Shown in pieces: positions 49,287 to 58,273 of a DNA stretch of 64,000 nucleotides (positions within the stretch are counted from its first letter, which is position 1; each line of letters opens with the position of its first letter). The position numbers were made by a program, and so were the translations under genes. Below the pieces are notes generated by a model that made no database searches, had not been told where the DNA came from, and worked only from the letters and a program-made list of their open reading frames with translations. The DNA lies in contig JAFGVA010000168.1 of NCBI GenBank assembly GCA_016938235.1, positions 53,232 through 117,231 of the forward strand. The letters are read 5' to 3'. This DNA is from Bacteroidales bacterium (lineage in GTDB: Bacteria > Bacteroidota > Bacteroidia > Bacteroidales > UBA10428).

Positions 49287-52121
49287 ATGAAGATTATTTT
49301 AAAATCTGAAACCATATTGTTTTTATTGGTTTTTGTGGCTCTTCTTTCGGCATGTAAAGGAGATTTTATTACAAAAACCAGGTATGAAATTGATCTTTCA
49401 GGAAAGTGGCAATTTGCCCTCGATGAAGAACAAAAAGGAATAAGCGAAAAATGGTTTTTAAAAAGTCTGGATGATGAAGTTATCCTGCCCGGTAGCCTCG
49501 ACGAAAACCTGAAAGGCCTGGAAAAAACTGATACAGTATCAGGTTATCTGAATCGGCCGGTTTATTATACCGGTTTGGCCTGGTACCAGAAAGAACTTGT
49601 TATACCTGAAGAATGGGACAGGAAGTACATCGAATTAATCATGGAACGTACTAAAGTTACAAAGGTCTGGATCGATTCAACTTACATAGGTTCCAGTGAT
49701 ATTATTTATACACCACAGCGATATGATCTGACTGATAATTTAGCACCAGGAAAACATATTATAACCATTGCAGTTGATAACCGTGAAGAGTTGGTACCGG
49801 TTGCCGGTTCACATGCTTATTCAGAAAATACACAAACCAACTGGAATGGTATTATTGGTCGTTTTTGTCTTGAAGCCGCTAATATAATAAGGATTAAGCA
49901 GATAAAAGTTACCCCTGATATCGAAAATAATTCGGTTAAAGTGTATGTTAAGCTGGCAAACAGGGAAAAAGCAAAAAGTCTTCTCTCTGTTTCTCTAATG
50001 GCTGAAGCATGGAATACACGGAATAAACCGGAAATTTCAGGAGAAACTTATATTTGGCCTGATGAAAAAGAAATTGATGAACTTGAGGTCGTTTACAGTC
50101 TTGGCGATAAAATTAACCTTTGGAGCGAGTATAGTCCGGCCTTATATAAACTTGAAGTGACCTTGAATCAATCCGGAGTTCCGGTTGATAATCAGTTTGT
50201 TGATTTTGGTTTGCGTGAATTTAAAACCAGTGGAACCAAGTTTACCATTAATGGTGACACAACCTTCCTACGCGGAAAGCATGATGCATGTGTATTCCCG
50301 TTAACAGGTTACCCGCCAACAACAGTTGATGAATGGCTTAAAGTATTCAGAATTGCACAGTCGTGGGGTCTTAATCATTACAGGTATCATACCTGGACTC
50401 CACCTGAAGCAGCATTTAAGGCAGCTGATATTTGTGGTATATACATGCAGTCAGAATTACCCATGTGGTGGGGGTTTGACGATAAAGATCAAAATCAGGT
50501 TAACTACCTGACCAGCCAGGGTAAATTAATAATGGATGAGTATGCAAATTACGCTTCTTTTGTGTTGTTTTCATTGGGGAATGAACTGTTTCAGGAAAGA
50601 ACTGTATTGCAACAGATGGTAGCAGACATTCGCGCTCACGATTCCCGGCCATTATTTACTACAGGTTCGAATAACCGTTTGTGGGATCCTTCATGGGCTG
50701 AAGGAGATGACTTTTTTGTTAGCTTCAGGGCAGCAAAAGATGCAGGTGATAATTCTACTGACGTTCGTACTTCAATGTCGTATTTAGACTCTAAATATGG
50801 AGGTATTCTGAATGCAAAATATCCATCAACTTCTTTCAATTATTCAAGGGCTTTGACTCACTCTCCTGTACCTGTAATTGGTTTTGAGGTGGGACAATAC
50901 CAGGTTTATCCCGATTTTTCTGAAATTTCGAAATACAAAGGGGTTTTAAAGCCATGGAATCTGGAGTATTTTAAGAAGAAACTTCAGGAAACAGATATGT
51001 TTGATCAGGTGGAAGATTTCTTTCTTGCTTCGGGAAAGTTATCGGCTTTGTGTTACAGGGCAGATATCGAAGCAGCAATACGCACTCCGGAGTTTGGAGG
51101 TTTTCATTTGCTTGACTTGCAGGATTATCCGGGTCAGGGTACTGCACTGGTGGGCATGCTAGACGCTTTTATGGATAACAAGGGCTTAATTGAGCCCGAA
51201 GAATTTAAAAATTTTTGTAACGATGTAGTTGTGTTGCTGGAAATGGATAAGTTTTCCTGGCAGTCGACAGATACCTTCAGGGCAGATATTAAAGTTGCAA
51301 ATTACAGCGGGCATGACATTTCGAAAAGTATTAACTGGCAAATAACAGGGAAAGATTTCAGGGGCACAATATCTGCCGGTGAGTTTAATAATGTTTCTGT
51401 CAGGAAGGGTGAAGTAAATTATGTTGGATCAATTACATTCCCTCTGAAAGATATAGACCAGGCAGAACGTTTTGATATCTCATTAGAATTGGGAACTAAA
51501 ATACAGAATAATTATCCTTTATGGTTTTATCCCGAAAAACAGGAAATAGCAGATTCCGGAATTATCACAGTCGACAGGTTAACCATGGGAACAATAAATA
51601 AGCTTGTTTCAGGACATACTGTTCTTCTCTTCCCTGACTCTGCCTTAATATCAGGTACATCTGTTGGTAGTCAGTTTATTTCTGATTTCTGGAATTATGA
51701 TATGTTTAAAAAGTTAGGGGAACAGTATGGTGGTGGTCTTTCACCTGGAACAATGGGGATTTTAACAAATCCTGAACATGCCATATTTAAAGCCTTTCCT
51801 ACCGAATTTCATACAAACTGGCAATGGTGGCCAATGGTTTCTAACTGCCAATCTTTAATTCTTGATGGATTAACCAATTATCGTCCTGTGGTTCAGATTA
51901 TCGACAATATAAACCGGAACCATAAGCTCGGAATGATAATGGAGTTCAGCATGGGAGAGGGAAAACTGCTTGTTTGTGCAGCTAACCTGCCTGAATTATC
52001 AGAATATCCCGAGGCAAAGCAGTTGTATGTAAGTATTGTTAACTACATGCTGTCCGATGACTTCATGCCGGAATACGATATAACTGTTGAGCAATTAAAA
52101 ACTCTTGGACTTGTTGAATAG
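49287..52121 (+). CDS. GH2-family glycoside hydrolase lipoprotein, large
   Basis: A 944-residue lipoprotein (signal ending FVALLSAC). It has the GH2 sugar-binding domain (DLSGKWQFALDEEQKGISEK), Ig-like domain and barrel, with acid/base Glu433 in FSLGNELF and probable nucleophile Glu534 in VIGFEVGQYQV. The barrel sequence diverges from classical beta-galactosidases (WGLNHYRYHTWTPPEAAFKA). The ~300-residue C-terminal part ends in a glutamine-amidotransferase-like/beta region (GEGKLLVCAANLPELSEYPE). The substrate may be a beta-galactoside, glucuronide or arabinoside. It forms a two-gene unit with the GH27 gene. Confidence 0.85.
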   Translation: MKIILKSETILFLLVFVALLSACKGDFITKTRYEIDLSGKWQFALDEEQKGISEKWFLKSLDDEVILPGSLDENLKGLEKTDTVSGYLNRPVYYTGLAWYQKELVIPEEWDRKYIELIMERTKVTKVWIDSTYIGSSDIIYTPQRYDLTDNLAPGKHIITIAVDNREELVPVAGSHAYSENTQTNWNGIIGRFCLEAANIIRIKQIKVTPDIENNSVKVYVKLANREKAKSLLSVSLMAEAWNTRNKPEISGETYIWPDEKEIDELEVVYSLGDKINLWSEYSPALYKLEVTLNQSGVPVDNQFVDFGLREFKTSGTKFTINGDTTFLRGKHDACVFPLTGYPPTTVDEWLKVFRIAQSWGLNHYRYHTWTPPEAAFKAADICGIYMQSELPMWWGFDDKDQNQVNYLTSQGKLIMDEYANYASFVLFSLGNELFQERTVLQQMVADIRAHDSRPLFTTGSNNRLWDPSWAEGDDFFVSFRAAKDAGDNSTDVRTSMSYLDSKYGGILNAKYPSTSFNYSRALTHSPVPVIGFEVGQYQVYPDFSEISKYKGVLKPWNLEYFKKKLQETDMFDQVEDFFLASGKLSALCYRADIEAAIRTPEFGGFHLLDLQDYPGQGTALVGMLDAFMDNKGLIEPEEFKNFCNDVVVLLEMDKFSWQSTDTFRADIKVANYSGHDISKSINWQITGKDFRGTISAGEFNNVSVRKGEVNYVGSITFPLKDIDQAERFDISLELGTKIQNNYPLWFYPEKQEIADSGIITVDRLTMGTINKLVSGHTVLLFPDSALISGTSVGSQFISDFWNYDMFKKLGEQYGGGLSPGTMGILTNPEHAIFKAFPTEFHTNWQWWPMVSNCQSLILDGLTNYRPVVQIIDNINRNHKLGMIMEFSMGEGKLLVCAANLPELSEYPEAKQLYVSIVNYMLSDDFMPEYDITVEQLKTLGLVE

Positions 52122-52125
52122 ATTA

Positions 52126-52160
52126 TTGGTTATTTGAACGCAACCAAATAGAGCTTTTTT
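52126..52160 (+). terminator. Terminator after the GH2 gene
   Basis: TTGGTT (52126-52131) pairs with AACCAA (52142-52147), followed by a T run at 52155-52160. The short stem suggests moderate strength. Confidence 0.5.
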
Positions 52161-52186
52161 GCATCAATAAAGGAAATAACCAAACC

Positions 52187-53005
52187 ATGAAAAACCTATT
52201 TGCTTTTATTAGCGCATTGTTATTATTCTCCGTGCTATCTTCCTGCGATCGGGAAGATTCATTTTTAATTCCTGAAAACCAAGATATTCCTCTTCTTGAA
52301 AAACTTAAACATTCCGATACTACATATAAGATTTTTACTTATACTGATAACAATTTACTATTTGAGGAAAAGAGTAAATTTTTTTATCAGAAACATGTCT
52401 ATAACAAAAGTAACCAGTTAATCCGTAAAGAGTGGTATACCGATGCATCTGTGTATAGTAGCAGTAGCTATGTAATAGAAGAAGCACAACAAAGAACAGA
52501 ATGGGTAAGCCCTGATAATACTGAGCGGGATATGTATAAGACATACGAGTACAACGATGCCGGTGAATTAATTACCATCATAATGAATAGGGAAAACCAT
52601 GAACCTGCTAAAACGGAGTATTCATACAATTTGAATGGGCAGATCGAAAAAGAAAGCCACTATTATCAGGGCGAGCTTTCAAGCTATTCATTGTATACAT
52701 ACGACAACAGAGGAAATGTAAAAAAACTGGAGAAGTATTCTATTGATTCAAATGGAAATGAAATTCTTTCAACCTCAACAGAATTTGATTATGATGACAA
52801 ATATAATCCATATAGAGCCTTCAGCAGGTTATGTCAACCTGGAAAGTATACTAATGTAAACAATATAATCAAAGAGACTTATCGAATCCATTTTGATCCC
52901 GGACCTGGTGTAGATAATGTACAATCAACTGAATTTACTTACGAATATAACGATTCAGGCTATCCCATCAGTCAAGATGGTCTAATAGAGTTTGTTTACA
53001 AGTAA
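52187..53005 (+). CDS. YD/RHS-repeat-like lipoprotein, unknown
   Basis: A 272-residue lipoprotein (signal FAFISALLLFSVLSSC). The mature part has degenerate YD-type repeats, each a pair of beta strands with a turn: YEYNDAGELITI, YSYNLNGQIEKE, YTYDNRGNVKKL, FDYDDKYNPY and YEYNDSGYPI. This resembles fragments of RHS/YD-repeat proteins that are common as lone surface lipoproteins in Bacteroidota. There is no toxin or core-closing motif. Function is unknown. It follows the GH cluster but is separated by a terminator, and it ends three bases before a convergent gene. Confidence 0.7.
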   Translation: MKNLFAFISALLLFSVLSSCDREDSFLIPENQDIPLLEKLKHSDTTYKIFTYTDNNLLFEEKSKFFYQKHVYNKSNQLIRKEWYTDASVYSSSSYVIEEAQQRTEWVSPDNTERDMYKTYEYNDAGELITIIMNRENHEPAKTEYSYNLNGQIEKESHYYQGELSSYSLYTYDNRGNVKKLEKYSIDSNGNEILSTSTEFDYDDKYNPYRAFSRLCQPGKYTNVNNIIKETYRIHFDPGPGVDNVQSTEFTYEYNDSGYPISQDGLIEFVYK

Positions 53006-53008
53006 CTT

Positions 53009-53683
53009 TCAGTACTTTATTTCTCCTGTTACATCTTTAGCCACTTCAACCAAAGTCTTCATATCGTTTATACCAATCTGTCCCTTGTATAGTTTGTTTT
53101 CTTCGTTGAACTGTTTTATTTGTGCATAAAGCTTTTCAGGATCTGCTAGTGTAACTTCTTTTACAGTTCTGTAACCGGTTTCGTATAAAACCCGGGCAAA
53201 CATGTTGCCAACCCACTTAATTCTTGATAAGTCGGTCAGGCAGGTTAGTTCAAGAATAATTTCAGCATCAATGCCGGTTTCTTTTCCAAGCTTCTGCCGG
53301 GCATCCTTGGTTATTATTCTTTCAAACAACTGTTTGGTATCTTTTATACCAATTGTCTGCAAAGCCGATACAGTTTCTTCTGAAATGCCAACAAATTCAG
53401 AAATTTTATTTGGTTTTGGATGCAGGCTGTTAACTTCTCTTTTGAGTTGCGTTAGGTATTCTTCAGTTAAAGGTTTCTGATTTGACAGGTCTTCAAATTT
53501 CTTTTTGTTGTTAAGAGCAGTTTTCAGTATCTCTACATTTAGTATATCATGGTTCTTAAGACAATCAAAACAGGCATCAATTTTTTCTCTGATAACTTGT
53601 CGGCTTGGTATTAATGTGCCTTCCGTTAATTTGGTTTTGTACTCGTCAAGAGTAATAGATTTTAGGTCGATATAGTAAGCCAT
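53009..53683 (-). CDS. DUF4332-domain protein with helix-hairpin-helix repeats
   Basis: A 224-residue soluble, helical protein from MAYYIDLKSI (the frame also offers a start at 53707). The C-terminal half has two helix-hairpin-helix-like repeats typical of DUF4332: FVGISEETVSALQTIGIKDT and RIKWVGNMFARVLYETGYRT, each followed by a helical arm. Such repeats often bind DNA without sequence preference, but no activity is established. The N-terminal half is charged and probably coiled. It is a single gene on the minus strand among accessory genes. Confidence 0.7.
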   Translation of the reverse strand: MAYYIDLKSITLDEYKTKLTEGTLIPSRQVIREKIDACFDCLKNHDILNVEILKTALNNKKKFEDLSNQKPLTEEYLTQLKREVNSLHPKPNKISEFVGISEETVSALQTIGIKDTKQLFERIITKDARQKLGKETGIDAEIILELTCLTDLSRIKWVGNMFARVLYETGYRTVKEVTLADPEKLYAQIKQFNEENKLYKGQIGINDMKTLVEVAKDVTGEIKY

Positions 53684-53863
53684 TTTTGTTGAATTTGAAT
53701 AATGCAAATAAAGATTATTTTATGCCATAACCAAAATAATCTACATAACAATACATCCTAAATACTTTGCCTTAAATCATTTAAAGATTAAAACCTAAAG
53801 AAATATTCCGACATTTTCTTATTTTCACAATGTTGGATTAAAAAATGCAGAAACCTTGACCCA

Positions 53864-54325
53864 ATGCCAAAAGTATACTTTTATGGAATGGTAACACCAA
53901 TTACAGCTTTCCTGCTCGGTAAAAATTTCGCTTATCCCAAGCCAAATGAATATGCTGAACTTGCAACAACTATTAATTCTATTGGAGCTAAAGCTGTGAA
54001 TTCAGCTTTTATGTTATCGAGGCTTGGCTTGGAAACAAAACTTGATGGAAACTGGATTAACACAAAGAATAAAGAGAAGGTTTTAAGGCTGACAGAACCC
54101 TTCAAAATTGAACCACTTGATATCACCGGAGCCGGTGACTCATTCAGAGCCGACTTTTTATTTAGGATAGCGCAAAAATGGACGGACGATAAAATTATAG
54201 AATTTACTTCGGCAGTTGCAGCCTGTGTTTGTTTAACTGTTCCTCTTATTCTGAATTCACCAGAATTAAATACAGATGAGGAATCTATTCCTGGCAATTT
54301 AAAATCTTTGAACCTCAAAAAATGA
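53864..54325 (+). pseudogene. PfkB-family sugar kinase with large internal deletion
   Basis: The 153-residue frame joins two ends of a ribokinase-fold protein. The first ~65 residues (PNEYAELATTINSIGAKAVN, SAFMLSRLGLETKLDGNWIN) match the substrate-lid region. The sequence then jumps to the C-terminal ATP site (LDITGAGDSFRADFLFRIAQ with catalytic Asp in GAGDSF). About half of a normal 300-320-residue kinase is missing, including the central sheet, although the reading frame is kept. It is almost certainly inactive. Its stop overlaps the start of the next gene. Confidence 0.65.
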
Positions 54326-54864
54326 AACTAACAACCGATAGATTAATTCTCAAAGAAATATCGCGGAAAGATTTGCATAAACTCCATGAATTACATTCAG
54401 CTGCCGAGGTAGATGAGTTCAACACATTAGGGATTCCTGAAAATATTAAGGCAACAAAGAAGATTCTTAAATCGATGCTTAAGGCCAGGAAAAAGCATCC
54501 CAGAAGTTCTTATACCTGGAAGATTATATTAAAGGAAACTAAAGAATTTATTGGACTTTGTGGCATGACACTGAGCAACGACAGGTTTAAACTGGGAGAA
54601 ATCTATTACAAGCTATTTCCCGTATTTTGGGGTAAAGGATATGCAACCGAGGTTTCAAAAGCATTAATAATTACAGGCTTCAATGTATTTCGGCTTCATA
54701 AAGTTGAAGCAGGAGTTGCTGTAAACAATGTAAAGTCGATAAAAGTGCTTGAAAAAAGCGGTATGACACGGGAAGGTTTACGAAGAAAAATACTTCCCAT
54801 TAGAGGAGAGTGGGTAGATAATTACCATTATGCCATTGTAGAAGACGATCTAAGGAATTATTAA
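54322..54864 (+). CDS. GNAT-family N-acetyltransferase (RimJ/RimL-like)
   Basis: A 180-residue acetyltransferase that moves an acetyl group from acetyl-CoA to an amine. LTTDRLILKEISRKDLHKLH opens the fold, LGEIYYKLFPVFWGKGYATE carries the acetyl-CoA pyrophosphate loop, and KVEAGVAVNNVKSIKVLEKS followed by GMTREGLRRK is the usual closing pattern. RimJ/RimL-type enzymes modify protein N-termini or small amines; the target is unknown. It overlaps the preceding pseudogene by 4 bp and the following small frame by 1 bp, so the three may be co-transcribed. Confidence 0.9.
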   Translation: MKLTTDRLILKEISRKDLHKLHELHSAAEVDEFNTLGIPENIKATKKILKSMLKARKKHPRSSYTWKIILKETKEFIGLCGMTLSNDRFKLGEIYYKLFPVFWGKGYATEVSKALIITGFNVFRLHKVEAGVAVNNVKSIKVLEKSGMTREGLRRKILPIRGEWVDNYHYAIVEDDLRNY

Positions 54865-55031
54865 TGAGATTTAACAGGCTTATGGAAAGAGTCCGCATCG
54901 AAGCAATGAATTATACAGATTATCCCGAGGTTGCTGAAATATATAAGATAGTTGTACGTCATGCAAAAAAAACCTACGGCTATTATTTTACCGATGATTT
55001 TATTCAATTCATCGAAAAGATATGGGATTGA
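54864..55031 (+). CDS. Small 55-residue protein, possible truncated GNAT
   Basis: ATG overlaps the stop codon of the acetyltransferase gene by one base (TAATG), a good sign of translational coupling. The product starts MRFNRLMERVRIEAMNYTDY and goes on to PEVAEIYKIVVRHAKK and FTDDFIQFIEKIWD. The RIEAMNYTDYPEVAEIY part resembles the beginning of a GNAT domain, so it may be the remains of a second acetyltransferase. It is also short enough to be fortuitous. Confidence 0.4.
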   Translation: MRFNRLMERVRIEAMNYTDYPEVAEIYKIVVRHAKKTYGYYFTDDFIQFIEKIWD

Positions 55032-55079
55032 ATCCAGGATAACAGTAATATTGGGTTTTAACTAAAAAAGTAAATAATA

Positions 55080-55856
55080 ATGAAAAAACAACTTTTTATC
55101 ACCTTTCTGATTTATATCTTATATGTTGGGATAATTTTATTGGCAAATATCTTCATGGAGATGAGTTTAACTCAAAATAAAGAAACATTTGAGATGCTTT
55201 CAGGGATTTCTTTTGGATTTATTGGAATTCCAATTTTTAGTTTGATAATTCCAATTTGGTTATCAAAAAAATGGAAGCTTGATTTTTCGTTTTGGCCCAA
55301 AAAAAAGAATATCTATCTAGTGCTATCTATTTTATTCATATTTACTTTTATAGTTAATTTCGAATCTATAAAAACACTTATTCAGAGTGGTTTAAAGTTT
55401 GATATATTTATAATTCATTTCATTGGAATTTTATTATTTCATACTACTTATTATGCCTTATTTGTGTTATTAATTTTTCCAGTTCTAAGAAAAAACATAG
55501 ATACACGATTAAGTATTATTATTACAGCCTTATTATTTTCTTTATATCATTTAGCTCAATTCCATTTTTACCCTGCTGGGCTGACTATAAATGTTCAGAT
55601 TTTTCTTTTCTGTTATTTTATTGCTAGTTTATTACTCTATTTATGGTGTGAATCATTGATATTAGTTGCAATAGTTCATCAAATATCTGGAGCAATCGCT
55701 GTTGCGGCAAATGGTTCAATTCATAGTGAGATGGATTTTCTTTTTTTTCTTACAATACCCATAATTACAATTTTCTTTGGGTACATGATTTATCAAAGTA
55801 TAAAAGCAAAGGATAAAGTAAATTACAATGAAAAATGGTGGATTAAAATAGACTAA
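55080..55856 (+). CDS. CPBP-like intramembrane protein lacking the EExxxR motif
   Basis: A very hydrophobic 258-residue protein with about eight membrane segments. The order of helices and the sequence FSLYHLAQFHF followed by VHQISGAIAV recall the second and third motifs of CPBP (CAAX protease/bacteriocin-processing) proteins. The first motif EExxxR, which carries the catalytic glutamates, is not present (the matching place reads FHTTYYALF). It is therefore likely non-proteolytic or only distantly related. Base composition is even more A/T-rich than its neighbours, consistent with recent acquisition. Confidence 0.6.
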   Translation: MKKQLFITFLIYILYVGIILLANIFMEMSLTQNKETFEMLSGISFGFIGIPIFSLIIPIWLSKKWKLDFSFWPKKKNIYLVLSILFIFTFIVNFESIKTLIQSGLKFDIFIIHFIGILLFHTTYYALFVLLIFPVLRKNIDTRLSIIITALLFSLYHLAQFHFYPAGLTINVQIFLFCYFIASLLLYLWCESLILVAIVHQISGAIAVAANGSIHSEMDFLFFLTIPIITIFFGYMIYQSIKAKDKVNYNEKWWIKID

Positions 55857-55860
55857 AATA

Positions 55861-56010
55861 TGCACGAACGCACAACACGCGGTCATAAAACATGCCGGTT
55901 TCAGTGGGTTTTCAAGCGTCTCGTCCCGCTTCAAGCTTTTGCAACGGGGGATAAGGACGCTCTCCACAATCCGGCACGTTTCATACCGCAAAACGGTGTG
56001 GAGACAAAAA
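55861..56010. repeat. G+C-rich structured element with 19-20-bp inverted repeats
   Basis: GCGGTCATAAAACATGCCGG (55879-55898) pairs imperfectly with CCGGCACGTTTCATACCGC (55971-55989), enclosing about 72 bp that hold further small inversions (AGCGTCTCG...GGACGCT). The block is far richer in G+C than its surroundings and begins right after the CPBP-like gene. It recalls the imperfect palindromes, attC-like in outline, that end cassette-type genes in some Bacteroidota. A 68-codon open frame here is not considered a gene. No integrase is in the window. Confidence 0.5.
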
Positions 56011-56174
56011 ATGCAACATTTGAAACGCAGTCCCCTAATAGGGTAAATTGGTATATAAGCGTCTAAGTTTTAAGTCCTGGTAATTCAGAATTTATTTAAC
56101 AATATTTAGTATTAGGTTTTACAAGTTGAAAAACCTTCTTGTTATCTTGCAGTAAAATGACTGAAACCTCTGGT

Positions 56175-56906
56175 ATGAAATTCTGCTATGCATTTTTTGT
56201 TTCTTTACTGCTGCAAGCAACTATTATCGCTCAGGATACCCCTGGCAATATATACCTGTTCCCCGGTCAGGGTGCTGATGCCAGGATATTCCAAGAGTTG
56301 AAATTAAACACAGCATATCAACTGAATTTTATTTCATATCCGGTGCCCGAAAGAGGATCAACACTTTCAGAATTTGCTTCCAGTTTTATCCCTGAGATAG
56401 ATACAGCAAAACCTTATGTTTTAATTGGTCAATCAATTGGAGGAATGATTTGCACTGAGCTTGCCGACACTTTGAACCCTGACAAAGTAATAATTATTTC
56501 AAGTGCAAAAACCAGATATGAACTGCCATTCCGGTACAGCTTTCAAAAGTATATTCCTCTTTACCGGATTTTTCCCCGAGGAATAATAAAGCTTGGCGGC
56601 CGCATATTGCAACCTATTGTTGAGCCGGATACCCGGAAAGAAAACAGACCCTTATTCAAATCGATGATATGTGCAAAAGATTCAAAGTATTTAAAAAGGA
56701 CTATAGGCATGATTGTAAGTTGGAACCGGATTTCCTGTAACGAAAAAATAATTCACATTCATGGAGATGAGGATCATACAATTCCAATACGTAAGGTTAA
56801 TAGCAATTATAAAATCTCAAAAGGGTCTCATGTTATGGTGTATACCCGCTCTAATGAAATTAATGAAATTTTAAACTCGGTTTTAAGTAAAGAATTGTTA
56901 AAGTAA
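56175..56906 (+). CDS. Exported alpha/beta hydrolase
   Basis: A 243-residue protein from MKFCYAFFVS (56175) with a signal peptide cleaved near IIAQDTP. IYLFPGQGADARIFQEL carries the oxyanion region, the nucleophile Ser is in LIGQSIGGMIC, the probable acid in HGDEDHTIPI and the His in SKGSHVMVY. This set is typical of small esterases. A -7-like TATCTTGC (56143-56150) just upstream supports this start over earlier in-frame codons. The substrate is unknown. It is convergent with the GH43 gene, with only 3 bp between stops. Confidence 0.78.
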   Translation: MKFCYAFFVSLLLQATIIAQDTPGNIYLFPGQGADARIFQELKLNTAYQLNFISYPVPERGSTLSEFASSFIPEIDTAKPYVLIGQSIGGMICTELADTLNPDKVIIISSAKTRYELPFRYSFQKYIPLYRIFPRGIIKLGGRILQPIVEPDTRKENRPLFKSMICAKDSKYLKRTIGMIVSWNRISCNEKIIHIHGDEDHTIPIRKVNSNYKISKGSHVMVYTRSNEINEILNSVLSKELLK

Positions 56907-56909
56907 ATA

Positions 56910-58253
56910 TCATTCAAACTGTATCCAGTCGATCTGAATTTCCCCGGCAGTTTTCAAAGTAAGGTTAATGTTATGAATTCCTTTAGGAATATCGTTAACC
57001 TTTAATTGAACAACTTCCCAATTATTGCTTAAAGGTATGCTAAGCTCATTATTTGAACCTCCGGTTTGCAGGTTAATAATACAATTACTTATAGCTTTAA
57101 CCCGCATGTTTACCTTTTTTGTTTTATTGTTGCCAAAGTCTACAGCATTATAGCTGATTGATGCACCTTTTTCAGATAAAACAGTTTTCCATCCATCAAA
57201 AGTGTTGGTGGTATCAAGAAATTCAACAGAAGCACCTTCACTGCTAATATAACTGTACCTGTCAACCTGAATTTTGCTTGTTGCTTTGGTCACACCTATT
57301 CCACGAAGGGTAGGAACCACTTTCTGAATCGTACCATCTGCGTTAAAAAACAAGCTGTCAGCCCTTGCAGAGCGGTTCTTGTCAAAATCAGGCGATAAAT
57401 CATTGTTATGATAGAAGAGGTACCATTGTCCCTTGAAGTTAATAACTGAGTGGTGGTTCGTCCAGCAGCCTGAAGCGTGTTCATCCATAATAATTCCTTT
57501 GTACTCAAAAGGGCCAAGAGGGTTGTCTCCCATGCAATAAACCAGGGCTTCGGTTTTGTCAATAACCCATGGATAAGTAAAATAATAAACACCTTTTCGT
57601 TCAAATAAGAAAGGTCCTTCTTTTAATCCTCCACCTTGGGGCAGGGTGTCAATTATTACTGGTTCTGATTGAAGCTCCCGCATATTGTCTTTAAGCTTTG
57701 CCCCCATAAGTTTTCCCCGACCTGCCCAATAGATGTAAACTTCACCATTTATATCCTCAAAAATATTTGGATCGATACCTGATATTCCTTCAATTGGCAT
57801 TGGGTCAGGAGTAAATGGTCCATAGGGATTATCAGAAACAGCAACGCCAATACGCATTCCGAATAATCCTTTGCTGGTATCTGCAATTGCCGGGAAATAG
57901 AAATAATATTTTCCATTTTTTTCGTAACAATCCGGAGCCCACATGCTGTTGGTTTTTGCATTAACCCATTCAACATCTTCCTGGTTAATAATCATACCGT
58001 GATCGGTCCAGTCCACAAGGTTCTCAGTAGAGAAAACATGATAATCTTTCATGCAAAACCAGTTGATGTTACAGTATACATCATGAGAAGGATACAAATA
58101 CACTCTGTTATCGAACACCCTGGCTGTAGGATCGGCAGTAAACTGATCCATAATAACAGGATTTTGGGCATTTAGCATTGAAAGCTTAAATAGCAAAAAA
58201 GAGCATGAAATAGTATAAATTATTATTCGGTTAGTTTTGAATTTTTTCATCAT
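56910..58253 (-). CDS. GH43 beta-xylosidase/arabinofuranosidase-like, secreted
   Basis: A 447-residue secreted enzyme (signal YTISCSFLLFKLSMLNAQ). The five-bladed propeller of GH43 is evident: base Asp in TADPTARVFDNRVYLYPSHD, pKa-modulating Asp in GIDPNIFEDINGE and acid Glu in GGGLKEGPFLFERKG. The last ~125 residues form a CBM6-like beta-sandwich (SSEGASVEFLDTTNTFDGWK ... GEIQIDWIQFE). It probably removes xylose or arabinose from xylo- or arabinoxylo-oligosaccharides. It lies 20 bp downstream of the GH8 gene in a two-gene operon. Confidence 0.9.
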   Translation of the reverse strand: MMKKFKTNRIIIYTISCSFLLFKLSMLNAQNPVIMDQFTADPTARVFDNRVYLYPSHDVYCNINWFCMKDYHVFSTENLVDWTDHGMIINQEDVEWVNAKTNSMWAPDCYEKNGKYYFYFPAIADTSKGLFGMRIGVAVSDNPYGPFTPDPMPIEGISGIDPNIFEDINGEVYIYWAGRGKLMGAKLKDNMRELQSEPVIIDTLPQGGGLKEGPFLFERKGVYYFTYPWVIDKTEALVYCMGDNPLGPFEYKGIIMDEHASGCWTNHHSVINFKGQWYLFYHNNDLSPDFDKNRSARADSLFFNADGTIQKVVPTLRGIGVTKATSKIQVDRYSYISSEGASVEFLDTTNTFDGWKTVLSEKGASISYNAVDFGNNKTKKVNMRVKAISNCIINLQTGGSNNELSIPLSNNWEVVQLKVNDIPKGIHNINLTLKTAGEIQIDWIQFE

Positions 58254-58273
58254 TGTACGGAATTTGAAGGTGA

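Noticed and set aside
54864..56010. Integron array
   Set aside because: Only one attC-like palindrome is visible and there is no integrase, so it is recorded as a possibility rather than called.
55860..56066. 68-codon open frame over the G+C-rich structured element
   Set aside because: It coincides with the inverted repeat, its product has low-complexity basic content with no family resemblance, and the palindrome explains the open frame.
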